25,933 nt of DNA from positions 1-25,933 of the forward strand of contig CAVGWF010000029.1 in the NCBI GenBank assembly GCA_963632825.1, read 5' to 3'. Both the position numbers and the translations under genes were made by a program. This document shows positions 1 to 8,686 of this stretch, piece by piece (the first letter of the stretch is position 1; each line of letters opens with the position of its first letter). The notes beneath the pieces are model-generated. The model had not been told where the DNA came from. It searched no databases and saw nothing but the letters and a program-made list of their open reading frames with translations. Source of the DNA: F23-B02 sp963632825. GTDB taxonomy: Bacteria > Bacillota > Clostridia > Oscillospirales > Oscillospiraceae.

Positions 1-179
1 CCGTTGCCGAGCTCGTAAGCAAGACCGGCAACCGTTATCAGCTTGTAAATCTTGTTGCTCGCCGCGCACGCGCAATATCTGCGGACGCCGAAGAAAACGG
101 CATAGTTCTTGATAAAAAGCCGGTTTCCGCCGCTATCGACGAGGTTTACACCGGCAAGCTCACCATAGAAAAACAATAA
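1..179 (+). CDS. rpoZ: RNA polymerase omega subunit, C-terminal part (5' end outside window)
   Basis: Codons run in frame from base 3 to a TAA at 177-179, giving about 58 residues. The stretch SKTGNRYQLVNLVARRAR followed by an acidic linker and KPVSAAIDEVYTGKL is typical of the conserved core and tail of the omega subunit. Omega is a small subunit that helps assemble and stabilise core RNA polymerase around beta-prime. The start codon lies upstream of the window. In Bacillus subtilis rpoZ is followed by coaBC and then priA; here a hairpin and priA follow directly. The family assignment is confident despite the missing N-terminus. Confidence 0.88.
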   Translation, partial: VAELVSKTGNRYQLVNLVARRARAISADAEENGIVLDKKPVSAAIDEVYTGKLTIEKQ

Positions 180-184
180 CCGTC

Positions 185-217
185 CAGCGGAGCCTTCTGC
201 TCCGCTGAATTTTGCTT
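185..217 (+). terminator. Hairpin between rpoZ and priA (terminator or attenuator)
   Basis: Bases 185-193 pair perfectly with 199-207 (9 bp, GC-rich, CAGCGGAGC/GCTCCGCTG) around a 5-base loop, and AATTTTGCTT follows. The T-tract is short, so termination is probably partial. It sits 24 bases before the priA ATG, so it may lower rather than block readthrough into priA. Confidence 0.65.
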
Positions 218-231
218 AATTGAGGTCGGGA

Positions 232-2478
232 ATGCCTGATAGTCACATAGCAAAAATTGCGGTATCCGCCGCAACATATAGTCTTGATAAGCCATACGAT
301 TATCTTATACCTGAGAGCATGCAGTCAAAGCTTGCTCCGGGAATGCGGGTTTTCGTGCCGTTTTCGCGCGGCAACCGCCGCAGTGAAGGCGTTGTGCTCG
401 CGCTTGCCGATAAAAGCGAGTTTGAAAAGCTCAAGCCCATCGAAATCTGCCTTGATGAGCATCCGGTGCTGACCGAAGCGCAGCTTAAGCTGGCATTATG
501 GATGCATGACAGGCTGTTCTGCACGGTTTATGACGCTGTGAAAACCATATTGCCGGCAGGATTTTGGTTTAAGCCCGACGGTGAGCGTCGGGTCAGCGAT
601 AAAACGCGTGAGATGATAAAGCTCACCGTCGACGACTCCGAAGCATATTCAGTCGCACGACAGAAGCGGCGTAAGGCTCCGATGCAGGCGGCGCTGCTTG
701 AAACGCTGAGCACCACCGGAAAGGTGAGCGCTCATGAGGCACTGCATTTTACCGGAGCATCACGGCAATCGCTTAATGCTCTGATAAACGCAGGACTCGT
801 AGAGACCGAGCAGGAGGAGGTTTTCAGGCGGCCGGAGGTCTGGAGCGGAAGACTCCGCCAGATTCCGCTGCTCAGCGCATCCCAGCAAAAGGTCTGTGAC
901 GGGCTGCGCTCACTGCTTTGCAGACCGTCTCCCGAGGTAGCGCTTCTGTGCGGAGTTACCGGCAGCGGCAAGACCTCGGTGTACATCCATCTGATAGCAG
1001 ATACGCTCAAAACAGGAAAAAGCGCGATACTGCTTGTACCCGAAATAGCGCTAACTCCGCAGATGATACGGACATTTTCGAGCTATTTCGGAAACGATAT
1101 TGCAATTTTGCACAGCAGCCTCTCTATCGGAGAGCGCTACGACGAGTGGAGACGGATAAAAAACGGCGAGGCTCACCTTGCCATAGGTACTCGCAGTGCA
1201 GTGTTTGCTCCGTTTGAAGATCTCGGGCTCATCATCATTGATGAGGAGCACGAGGACAGCTACAAAAGTGAAAACTCCCCGCGTTATCATGCGCGAGATA
1301 TTGCAAAATACCGCTGTGCCAAAACCTCGTCACTGCTTCTTCTGGGCTCTGCAACGCCGGACATTGAGAGCAGATATGCCGCCGAAACCGGAAAGTATGC
1401 CTATTTTGAGCTGAAAGAGCGTTATAACGAGATGAAGCTGCCGGCCGTCACGGTAGTTGACATGAAAAATGAGCTCCGCTCCGGAAACGGCGGCGAGCTC
1501 AGCTCGATCCTGAGATCTGAGCTTGAAACGAATATTAAGCGCGGCGAACAGAGTATTCTGTTTATTAACCGCAGAGGTGCCAACAAGCTGATCTGCTGCG
1601 GTGACTGCGGTCACATATACAAATGCCCCAATTGCAGCGTATCGCTGACATATCACAGTGCAAATAAGCGGCTCATGTGCCATTACTGCGGATATTCGCA
1701 AAGAGTAGACGGCTCCTGCCCGGAGTGCGGCGGTATGCTGACATATGTCGGTGCCGGAACGCAGCTTGTGGAGGAGGAGCTTAAACAGCTTTATCCGGAC
1801 ACCGGAGTGCTCAGAATGGATACCGATACCGTTAAGGCGGCAGGCAGTCACGATGTGCTGCTGGACAGGTTTAAGAACGAAAAGATCCCGATAATGGTCG
1901 GAACGCAAATGGTGACCAAGGGACTTAATTTTGAAAATGTTACCCTGATCGGTGTAATATCTGCCGATCAGAGCCTTTACTGCGGTGACTACCGCTCCGG
2001 TGAGCGTACATTTTCACTGATAACGCAGGTCATCGGCAGAAGCGGCAGGGGCAGCAAGCCCGGGCGTGCGGTTATTCAGACATTCACTCCGCAGAATGAG
2101 ACCATCCGCCTTGCCGCCGCGCAGGATTACGATCGATTCTACACAACCGAGCTCAACATGCGCAGGCTGCAGGGCACGCCTCCGTTTGCAGATATCATTT
2201 CGATAACTGCTTCCGGTGTGGAGGAGAGTTCCGTCATAAGGTGCTGTACAGATATAGCAAGGGTGCTCAGAGCTTCTCTTGCGGGAGGTGCCGCAGTCCT
2301 CGGACCTGCGCCTTTGGCAGTCGTAAAGGTCAATAACAGATACAGATACAGGGTAAATATATGCTGCAAAGCCGATAAAACCGTAAGAGCGGTTATATCG
2401 GATACACTTATAAGGTGCAGCAATTCCGGAAAATACAGAGGTGTCAGCGTGTTTGCTGACAATAACCCGTCGGATTAG
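232..2478 (+). CDS. priA: Primosomal replication restart helicase PriA
   Basis: This is a 748-residue superfamily 2 DNA helicase that binds stalled forks and reloads the replicative helicase. The N-terminus (IAKIAVSAATYSLDKPYDY) is the 3'-DNA-binding domain. Walker A GVTGSGKTS is near residue 241, the DEEH box near 337, and helicase motifs V/VI (GTQMVTKGLNF, QVIGRSGRG) follow. A zinc-binding insertion at about 453-502 carries eight cysteines in CxxC pairs. The length matches the family. I chose the ATG at 232 because GAGGT at 222-226 precedes it by 5 bases; an in-frame TTG at 220 would sit inside that ribosome site. It is followed 9 bases later by def. Confidence 0.97.
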   Translation: MPDSHIAKIAVSAATYSLDKPYDYLIPESMQSKLAPGMRVFVPFSRGNRRSEGVVLALADKSEFEKLKPIEICLDEHPVLTEAQLKLALWMHDRLFCTVYDAVKTILPAGFWFKPDGERRVSDKTREMIKLTVDDSEAYSVARQKRRKAPMQAALLETLSTTGKVSAHEALHFTGASRQSLNALINAGLVETEQEEVFRRPEVWSGRLRQIPLLSASQQKVCDGLRSLLCRPSPEVALLCGVTGSGKTSVYIHLIADTLKTGKSAILLVPEIALTPQMIRTFSSYFGNDIAILHSSLSIGERYDEWRRIKNGEAHLAIGTRSAVFAPFEDLGLIIIDEEHEDSYKSENSPRYHARDIAKYRCAKTSSLLLLGSATPDIESRYAAETGKYAYFELKERYNEMKLPAVTVVDMKNELRSGNGGELSSILRSELETNIKRGEQSILFINRRGANKLICCGDCGHIYKCPNCSVSLTYHSANKRLMCHYCGYSQRVDGSCPECGGMLTYVGAGTQLVEEELKQLYPDTGVLRMDTDTVKAAGSHDVLLDRFKNEKIPIMVGTQMVTKGLNFENVTLIGVISADQSLYCGDYRSGERTFSLITQVIGRSGRGSKPGRAVIQTFTPQNETIRLAAAQDYDRFYTTELNMRRLQGTPPFADIISITASGVEESSVIRCCTDIARVLRASLAGGAAVLGPAPLAVVKVNNRYRYRVNICCKADKTVRAVISDTLIRCSNSGKYRGVSVFADNNPSD

Positions 2479-2487
2479 GAGAAAAAT

Positions 2488-2991
2488 ATGGCGCTTAGAA
2501 ACATAGTTACAAAGGAAGATAAAATACTCCACAAGGTATGCCGCGAGCAGGTGAAATTTGACGGCAGACTGCATCAGCTTCTTGATGATATGGCGCAAAC
2601 GCTTGATAGCGCAGAGGGGGTCGGTCTTGCCGCTCCTCAGGTCGGAATACTGCGCCGGATCGTGATTGTGATAGAGACTAATGTAGATGAGGACGAGGAT
2701 GAGTGGATACTCGAGCTCATAAACCCGACGATTATCGAAAGCTCCGGAGAGCAGACCGGTGCAGAAGGCTGCCTCAGCGTACCCGGAGAGTACGGTATCG
2801 TCCGGCGTCCCGAAACCGTGACGGTAAGAGCGCAGGACCGCGACGGTGAGTGGTTTGAATACGAAGGTCATGGGCTTACGGCAAGATGCATCTGCCATGA
2901 GCTCGACCATCTTGACGGGCATCTGTTTACGGAAAAGGCTGAGCGTATGCTCAGTGAGGACGAGATAAAAAGGGGAAGCGAGGAAGCGTAA
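2488..2991 (+). CDS. def: Peptide deformylase
   Basis: This 167-residue metalloenzyme removes the formyl group from the N-terminal methionine of new proteins. All three family motifs are present: GVGLAAPQVG (about 45-54), EGCLSVPG with metal ligand Cys95, and HELDHLDG with ligands His137 and His141 and catalytic Glu138. An acidic stretch (DEDEDEW) lies in the variable strand region. The start is an ATG with AGGAG just upstream. The stop overlaps the fmt start by one base (TAATG), so the enzyme that adds the formyl group and the one that removes it are translationally coupled, as in many bacteria. Confidence 0.97.
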   Translation: MALRNIVTKEDKILHKVCREQVKFDGRLHQLLDDMAQTLDSAEGVGLAAPQVGILRRIVIVIETNVDEDEDEWILELINPTIIESSGEQTGAEGCLSVPGEYGIVRRPETVTVRAQDRDGEWFEYEGHGLTARCICHELDHLDGHLFTEKAERMLSEDEIKRGSEEA

Positions 2992-3914
2992 TGCGAGTTG
3001 TTTTTATGGGTACGCCGGACTTTGCGGCGGCATCACTGAAAAAGCTCATAGAGGAAAGATATGATGTTGCCGCGGTGTTCACCCAGCCGGACAAGCCGCG
3101 CAACCGCGGGATGAAGCTCTCATTCAGCCCGGTCAAGGAGCTTGCTGTGGAAAACGGTATTCCCGTTTACCAGCCGATAAAGCTGCGCGACGGAAGCGCG
3201 ACCGAGCTTATGAAGAAGCTTGCGCCCGATATTCTTGTTGTCGTAGCCTATGGGCGCATACTGCCGGATGATATGCTTTCGGTTCCCAAATACGGAGCCG
3301 TCAATGTTCATGCCTCACTTCTGCCTAAGTACAGGGGCGCGGCTCCCATACAGTGGGCAGTGCTCAACGGCGATAAGGTCACCGGTGTTTCTACGATGTA
3401 TCTCGCCTCTGAAATGGATACCGGCGATGTGATTTATACAGCAGAGACCGAGATCGGCGAGTTTGAGACATCCGGAGAGCTTTTTGACAGACTCATGGTG
3501 ATGGGCGCCGAACTGCTTGACAAAACCCTGCGCGATATTGCTTCCGGCTGCGCTCCCCGCACCGCTCAGGATCATGACAAGGCGAGCTATGTCAAAATGC
3601 TCGACAAGAGCATGAGCCCCATAGACTGGACAAAATCACCGCGCGAGATAGTCAAATGGATATACGGATTACAGCCGTGGCCTGTTGCTTCAGCGGAACT
3701 GAGCGGTGGGACATTCAAGATATACGGAGCCGAATATACGCAGACAAGAACCGAAAAATCGCCGGGAAGCATCGTAAGTGCCGGTAAGAACGGTATAGAG
3801 ATCGCCTGCGGAGGCGGCGAGACGGTCATGATAACCCAGCTTCAGGCCCCCGGAAAAAAGCGCATGAAAGCCGCGGACTATCTGCTCGGACACCCTATCA
3901 GAACAGAGGAGTAA
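2991..3914 (+). CDS. fmt: Methionyl-tRNA formyltransferase
   Basis: This 307-residue enzyme transfers a formyl group from 10-formyl-tetrahydrofolate to initiator Met-tRNA. The N-terminus (MRVVFMGTPDFAAASL) is the Rossmann-like formyltransferase fold. NVHASLLPKYRGAAPIQ contains catalytic Asn105 and His107, and the MDTGD motif (143-147) supplies the catalytic aspartate. The C-terminal domain (from about residue 205) is the OB-like tRNA-binding domain, beginning DWTKSPREIVKWIYG. It is coupled to def through TAATG. The rsmB GTG start lies three bases after the stop. Confidence 0.97.
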   Translation: MRVVFMGTPDFAAASLKKLIEERYDVAAVFTQPDKPRNRGMKLSFSPVKELAVENGIPVYQPIKLRDGSATELMKKLAPDILVVVAYGRILPDDMLSVPKYGAVNVHASLLPKYRGAAPIQWAVLNGDKVTGVSTMYLASEMDTGDVIYTAETEIGEFETSGELFDRLMVMGAELLDKTLRDIASGCAPRTAQDHDKASYVKMLDKSMSPIDWTKSPREIVKWIYGLQPWPVASAELSGGTFKIYGAEYTQTRTEKSPGSIVSAGKNGIEIACGGGETVMITQLQAPGKKRMKAADYLLGHPIRTEE

Positions 3915-3917
3915 GCA

Positions 3918-5219
3918 GTGGATAAAGCCAGAGAGGCCGCCGTTTATGCCCTTGAAAGAGTGAGGCGGGACGGAGCATGGTCGTCGGCGCTGACCGATAC
4001 CGTAAAAAATAAATATGCGCTGGATGACCGCTCACTGTCGCTGGCAGTCGGCATAAGCCTTGGTGTTCTTCAGAATATGACCCTCTGCGATTTTTATATT
4101 GACCATTTCAGCAGAGCCGCTTCAAAGATAGAGCCGAAGGTTCGGGATATCCTGCGCTGTGCGGCATATCAGATGCTTTTCATGGATAAGATACCCGTGT
4201 CAGCCGCAGTAAACGAGGCGGTTGCACTGTGCAAAAAGCTGGGCTATTCAAGGGCTGCCGGCTTCTGCAACGCTGTTTTGAGAAAGCTTGGCAATGCCGA
4301 AAGACTGCCGGAAATTCCGGACAGAGGAACAGCCCGTTATCTGTCGGTAAAGTACAGCCATCCGCGGTGGTTTGCGGAATATATGATCGGAAGGCGCGGT
4401 TATGACGGTGCCGAGGCACTTTTAAGAGCCGATAACGCCGTGCCGGAGACCACCTTGCAGGTGAATACGCTCAGAACAAGCACGGGAGAGCTCCTTGAAA
4501 TGCTCGTAAGTGCCGGAATAGCCTGCTCTGAGCACCCGTGGCTGCCCGACTGCATAACCGTGTCCGGAAGCGTTACCGCAATGCCCGGATTTGATGATGG
4601 GCTTTTTTATGTTCAGGACCCTGCCGCCAAGTGTGTAGCCTTGTGTGCGGAGCTCAAAGAGTCTTACCGTGTTCTTGATGCCTGCGCAGCCCCCGGCGGT
4701 AAGAGCTTTGCCGCAACCATTGCTATGGGTGACCGCGGCAGCGTAGATTCATGTGATATCCATAAGAAAAAGATAGCTCTTATAAAAAACGGTGCACAGA
4801 GACTCGGACTTAGCTCCATAAATGCCTTTGCACGCGACGCAAGAGAGCCTGTAGTCGGTAAATACGATGTCATAATTGCTGATGTGCCGTGCTCCGGCTA
4901 CGGTGTCATAAGAAAAAAGCCCGAGATACGGTTCAAGCCGCGGACAGACAGTGCAGGACTCCCGCCCGTTCAGTCGGCGATACTCGAAAACCTTTCGGGT
5001 GCCGTCAGGTCAGGAGGCGCGCTCATATATTCTACCTGCACGGTACTCAAGGAAGAAAATGAAGACATAGTGGCTGCATTTTTGGAAAGACACCATGAAT
5101 TTACTGCCGAGAGCTTCAGACTCCCCAATGGTGAGACAGCCCCTGACGGACATATGACATTTTGGAGCGACATTCACGGCACAGACGGATTTTTTATCTG
5201 TAAACTGAGGAGAAAATGA
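3918..5219 (+). CDS. rsmB: 16S rRNA (cytosine-967-C5)-methyltransferase RsmB
   Basis: This 433-residue SAM-dependent enzyme methylates C967 of 16S rRNA. Residues 1-135 form a NusB-like all-helical RNA-binding domain (note IPVSAAVNEAVAL). The catalytic domain follows: SAM-binding LDACAAPGGKS from about 253, motif IV DVPCSGYGVIRKKPE near 321, and motif VI YSTCTVLKEEN near 370. The two motif cysteines (PC and TC) are the pair used in RNA m5C chemistry. The start is GTG, supported by AGAGGAG about 7 bases upstream; no nearby ATG would keep the conserved N-terminus. The 3' end overlaps rlmN by four bases. Confidence 0.96.
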   Translation: MDKAREAAVYALERVRRDGAWSSALTDTVKNKYALDDRSLSLAVGISLGVLQNMTLCDFYIDHFSRAASKIEPKVRDILRCAAYQMLFMDKIPVSAAVNEAVALCKKLGYSRAAGFCNAVLRKLGNAERLPEIPDRGTARYLSVKYSHPRWFAEYMIGRRGYDGAEALLRADNAVPETTLQVNTLRTSTGELLEMLVSAGIACSEHPWLPDCITVSGSVTAMPGFDDGLFYVQDPAAKCVALCAELKESYRVLDACAAPGGKSFAATIAMGDRGSVDSCDIHKKKIALIKNGAQRLGLSSINAFARDAREPVVGKYDVIIADVPCSGYGVIRKKPEIRFKPRTDSAGLPPVQSAILENLSGAVRSGGALIYSTCTVLKEENEDIVAAFLERHHEFTAESFRLPNGETAPDGHMTFWSDIHGTDGFFICKLRRK

Positions 5220-6247
5220 TGGAAAACCTGAGAAATTTGCTTCCGGATGAGCTTGAGGGAGCGTTAAGTGAGCTCGGTGAACCGAAATACCGCGCAAAGC
5301 AGGTGTTTAAGTGGCTCGGCAGGGGTATCGGGAGCATAGACGAAATGAGCGATATTCCAAAGCCGCTGAGAGAAAAGCTCAAGGAGAGCTACACGCTCTA
5401 CCGCCCCAAGGTGCTAAGCAAGCAGGTATCCAAGCTTGACGGAACGATAAAATATCTTTGGGAGCTCAGTGACGGAAATGCGGTTGAGACCGTTGTTATG
5501 AGCTATAAGCACGGAAACACCGTCTGCGTTTCAACGCAGGTCGGATGCCGCCAGGGCTGTGCCTTCTGCGCTTCAACGATAGGAGGACTTGTCAGAGGGC
5601 TTGAGGCGAGGGAGATTCTCGAGGAGGTCTTGTTTTCACAGCTTGATTCCGGAAAGACGATCTCCAATATCGTCCTCATGGGCATCGGAGAGCCGCTCGA
5701 CAATTTTGACAATGTTGTCAGGTTTTTAAAGCTTGTAAATTCCCCCGACGGCTTAAATATCGGCATGAGACACATATCGCTTTCTACCTGCGGGCTCACA
5801 GAAATGTTTGACAAACTGGCGGATCTTAATTTACAATTGACATTGTCGGTATCCCTGCATGCTCCGGACGATGAGACCCGCTCAAAAATAATGCCTGCCA
5901 ACCACGGCAGGGGGGTTGAGCAGCTCATGGAATGCTGCAAGCGCTATTATGAGCGCACCGGACGCAGGATATCCTTTGAGTATATTATGATAGACGGCGT
6001 TAATGACACCGAATATCATGCACGGCTGCTTGCGAAAAGAGCAAGGTATGTAGGTGCGCATGTTAACCTGATCCCCATGAACCATGTTGAGGAGAGCCGC
6101 TTCCGTCCGTCAACGCAGGGGCATATAAAAGCCTTTGTGAAGGTTCTTGAGGACAACGGAGTCAATGTCACCGTGCGGCGTAAGCTTGGCGGCGATGTGG
6201 ATGCATCGTGCGGTCAGCTTCGAAGAAAGATGCAGAAGGACAAATAA
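5216..6247 (+). CDS. rlmN: Dual-specificity 23S rRNA/tRNA adenine-C2 methyltransferase RlmN
   Basis: This 343-residue radical SAM enzyme methylates A2503 of 23S rRNA and A37 of some tRNAs. The iron-sulfur motif CRQGCAFC gives Cys111, Cys115 and Cys118. The two mechanism cysteines are visible as Cys104 (VCVSTQ) and Cys332 (DASCGQL). The MGIGEPLDNFDN motif and the AHVNLIPMN strand are typical. The start overlaps the rsmB stop in ATGA, with CTGAGGAG upstream; a second ATG follows at once, so the first codon could be either. It has the standard position in the rsmB-rlmN-prpC-prkC order. Confidence 0.97.
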   Translation: MMENLRNLLPDELEGALSELGEPKYRAKQVFKWLGRGIGSIDEMSDIPKPLREKLKESYTLYRPKVLSKQVSKLDGTIKYLWELSDGNAVETVVMSYKHGNTVCVSTQVGCRQGCAFCASTIGGLVRGLEAREILEEVLFSQLDSGKTISNIVLMGIGEPLDNFDNVVRFLKLVNSPDGLNIGMRHISLSTCGLTEMFDKLADLNLQLTLSVSLHAPDDETRSKIMPANHGRGVEQLMECCKRYYERTGRRISFEYIMIDGVNDTEYHARLLAKRARYVGAHVNLIPMNHVEESRFRPSTQGHIKAFVKVLEDNGVNVTVRRKLGGDVDASCGQLRRKMQKDK

Positions 6248-6248
6248 A

Positions 6249-6986
6249 ATGAGAAGTTTCGGGATCACTGACAAGGGTAAGGTCAGAAGCGAAAATCAGG
6301 ACAGCTATATAATCGAAAACTGTGACAAGAGAAACTGCGTCGTAGCGGTTATATGCGACGGTATGGGCGGTGCAAAAGCCGGAGACCTTGCGAGCCGCCT
6401 CTCCAGCAAGGAGTTTGTCAGCAGAGTTTATGACAGCCTTGCCGCACCTCGTCTTTTTATGGAAAATCAGGAGAAGCTGCTGAAGGACAGCTGCGACGAG
6501 GCTAACGGTGTTGTATACGAATATTCCCGCTTTGATGCAAATTACGACGGTATGGGCACCACCCTCGTCGGCGGTATAATAGCCCGCCGTAAGGCCTATC
6601 TGGTAAACGTAGGCGACAGCCGCGCTTATCATCTGAAAAAATCCGGTATAGAGCAGATAAGCCGCGATCATTCATATGTTCAGGAGCTTGTAGCCATGGG
6701 TGCGATAACGCCCGAGGAGGCTCTGCACCATCCGAAGAAAAATATTATCACACGCGCACTCGGGGTAGACAGCAATGTTGAGGCTGATTATTTTGAATGC
6801 ACTCTTGCCAGAGGCGACGGTATCCTGCTCTGCTCGGACGGGCTGAGCAATATGGTTACCGATAAGGAGATATTTGACTGCTACATGGAAAATGCTCTGC
6901 CCGATGATGTTTGCAGAAAGCTTATGAAGCTTGCGCTTGAGCGCGGTGCGAGGGACAATGTGTCAATCGTACTTGTTAAAACTTGA
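6249..6986 (+). CDS. prpC: PP2C-type Ser/Thr protein phosphatase, partner of PrkC
   Basis: This 245-residue metal-dependent phosphatase reverses Ser/Thr phosphorylation by the adjacent PASTA kinase. PP2C motifs appear in order: RSENQDSY (13-20), CDGMGGAKAGD with metal ligand Asp37, GMGTTLVGG, VGDSRAYHL, ITRALG, CSDGLSNMV (about 196) and ARDNVSIVLV at the C-terminus. The length is normal for PrpC/Stp. The ATG at 6249 is chosen because it begins the family's usual MRSFGITDKG sequence and has AGAAGGA about 9 bases upstream; an in-frame reading from 6147 would bury it in rlmN. Cytoplasmic; prkC starts 17 bases later. Confidence 0.96.
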   Translation: MRSFGITDKGKVRSENQDSYIIENCDKRNCVVAVICDGMGGAKAGDLASRLSSKEFVSRVYDSLAAPRLFMENQEKLLKDSCDEANGVVYEYSRFDANYDGMGTTLVGGIIARRKAYLVNVGDSRAYHLKKSGIEQISRDHSYVQELVAMGAITPEEALHHPKKNIITRALGVDSNVEADYFECTLARGDGILLCSDGLSNMVTDKEIFDCYMENALPDDVCRKLMKLALERGARDNVSIVLVKT

Positions 6987-7003
6987 CATTCGAGGATGCC
7001 GAT

Positions 7004-8686
7004 ATGGAAAACAGTACTGATAAATATATAGGGAAACTGCTTGATGGGCGATATGAGATAATTGAGCTCATAGGCTCCGGCGGTATGGCAAATGTATATA
7101 AGGCGCTGTGTCACAGGCTCAACAGATACGATGCGGTTAAGATAATGCGGGACGAGACAGCCGCAAATGAGGATTTCAGAAAGCGCTTTCGCGCGGAATC
7201 TCAGGCAGTTGCCATGCTCTCTCATCCGAACATCGTATCCGTCTACGACGTTAGCCACAGCGACGATGTTGAATATATAGTCATGGAGCTCATAGACGGC
7301 ATGACACTGAAGGAGTATCTGCGGCTCAAGGGGGCACTTGATCCGAGCGAGGCGCTCGGCTTTGCCATTCAGATCGCAAAGGCTCTCGAGCATGCCCACG
7401 GTAAGGGCATAATCCACCGTGATATCAAGCCGCAGAATATAATGCTGCTTAAAGACGGCATGATAAAGGTCGCCGACTTCGGCATTGCATCGCTGCAAAA
7501 CGACATTGAGGAAAACAACGGCGAAACGGTAGGCTCGGTCCACTATATAGCCCCGGAACAGGCGAGGGGAGCTGCACCCGATGCCCGCAGCGATATATAT
7601 TCACTCGGCATAGTCATGTACGAAATGCTCACCGGAAGGCTCCCGTACGTCGGCTCATCCGATGTTGAGGTCGCCGTCAAGCATATGAATACCCAGGCTG
7701 TCAATCCCCGTGAGATATCTCCCGATGTGCCCGAAGAGCTTGAAAGAATATGCCTCAAGGCCATGGATTCGGATATTGACACGCGGTATCAGACGGCAGG
7801 GGAGCTTCTCGAGGATCTTGAGCAGTTTAAAAATCAAAGCCTTGCAAGCCACATACTTGAGGACTCGGATTCCGTACTTATTGATGATGAGCAGGCGGAA
7901 AAGCTGAGAAAACGCAAACGCAAACACGGCAGCCGGCTTGCGTTCACCACTGGGTTCGTTGCCGTGCTGATCTTTATTGTAATCGGCTTCGTCTTTATTT
8001 ACAGCTATCTTCTGAAGGATATGGTCTCGGATCCCGTAGAGGTCCAGGTTGATGATTTCGTCGGCAGGTACTATGAGGATGTCATAAATGATAAGGATAA
8101 CAAGCAGATATACGATTTCAAGATCACATTCAAGGTCGACCTTGAGCACGAATACGGCATAATTCTTTCACAGACTCCGGAAGCGGGAAGAATCAAAAAG
8201 ATAGGCTCAAAGGGCGATAAAATAGAGATAGAGCTCATCTGTGCCGCCGAGACTGTTGACGATGAAAAGCGCCTGCTTAAGGTTCCGGATATTCTGAATC
8301 TGAATAAGGATGAGGCTATAAGCATCATTCAGGATTCGGGCTTCAGATATTCCATTACACAGGCTCCGTCAGACAGCATAACAAAGGGCTATGTCATAAG
8401 CACCGATCCAGCTGCGGGAGCTGCTGCCGACGAGGATTCAGAGGTAAAGATCGTCATAAGCACGGGACCGGAGATCGTCATGACGCAGATGCCGCAGCTG
8501 AAGGGACTGACCAAGGATGCTGCCATAGCCAAGATAGAAAGCAGCAATCTGAGCGTGGGAACCGTGTCTACTGCCGAAAGCGACCTTGAGGCAGGAACGG
8601 TCATAGAGCAGAATGTAGCTGCGGGAACTAAGGTAGAGGAGCACACGAAGATAAACTTTACCGTTTCGTCCGGAAGCGGAGGCTAA
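7004..8686 (+). CDS. prkC: Membrane Ser/Thr protein kinase with three PASTA repeats
   Basis: This 560-residue kinase senses peptidoglycan fragments and phosphorylates cell-wall, translation and germination targets. The Hanks-type domain is at about 17-280: glycine loop GSGGMANVY (24-32), ATP-binding Lys46, HRDIKPQN (about 138) and DFG (about 158). A basic juxtamembrane stretch (RKRKRKHGSR) precedes one transmembrane helix at about 314-338, so the kinase is inside and the PASTA repeats are outside. The repeats span about 345-422, 425-490 and 493-558. Only one threonine (about 175) is left in the activation loop before GSVHY. I chose the ATG at 7004, with GAGG 8 bases upstream, over a TTG at 6983. 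Confidence 0.96.
   Translation: MENSTDKYIGKLLDGRYEIIELIGSGGMANVYKALCHRLNRYDAVKIMRDETAANEDFRKRFRAESQAVAMLSHPNIVSVYDVSHSDDVEYIVMELIDGMTLKEYLRLKGALDPSEALGFAIQIAKALEHAHGKGIIHRDIKPQNIMLLKDGMIKVADFGIASLQNDIEENNGETVGSVHYIAPEQARGAAPDARSDIYSLGIVMYEMLTGRLPYVGSSDVEVAVKHMNTQAVNPREISPDVPEELERICLKAMDSDIDTRYQTAGELLEDLEQFKNQSLASHILEDSDSVLIDDEQAEKLRKRKRKHGSRLAFTTGFVAVLIFIVIGFVFIYSYLLKDMVSDPVEVQVDDFVGRYYEDVINDKDNKQIYDFKITFKVDLEHEYGIILSQTPEAGRIKKIGSKGDKIEIELICAAETVDDEKRLLKVPDILNLNKDEAISIIQDSGFRYSITQAPSDSITKGYVISTDPAAGAAADEDSEVKIVISTGPEIVMTQMPQLKGLTKDAAIAKIESSNLSVGTVSTAESDLEAGTVIEQNVAAGTKVEEHTKINFTVSSGSGG

Noticed and set aside
2014..2922. Long open frame on the minus strand (302 codons) across priA and def
   Set aside because: It lies opposite two well-supported genes, has no family resemblance or ribosome site, and reflects the codon pattern of the + strand.
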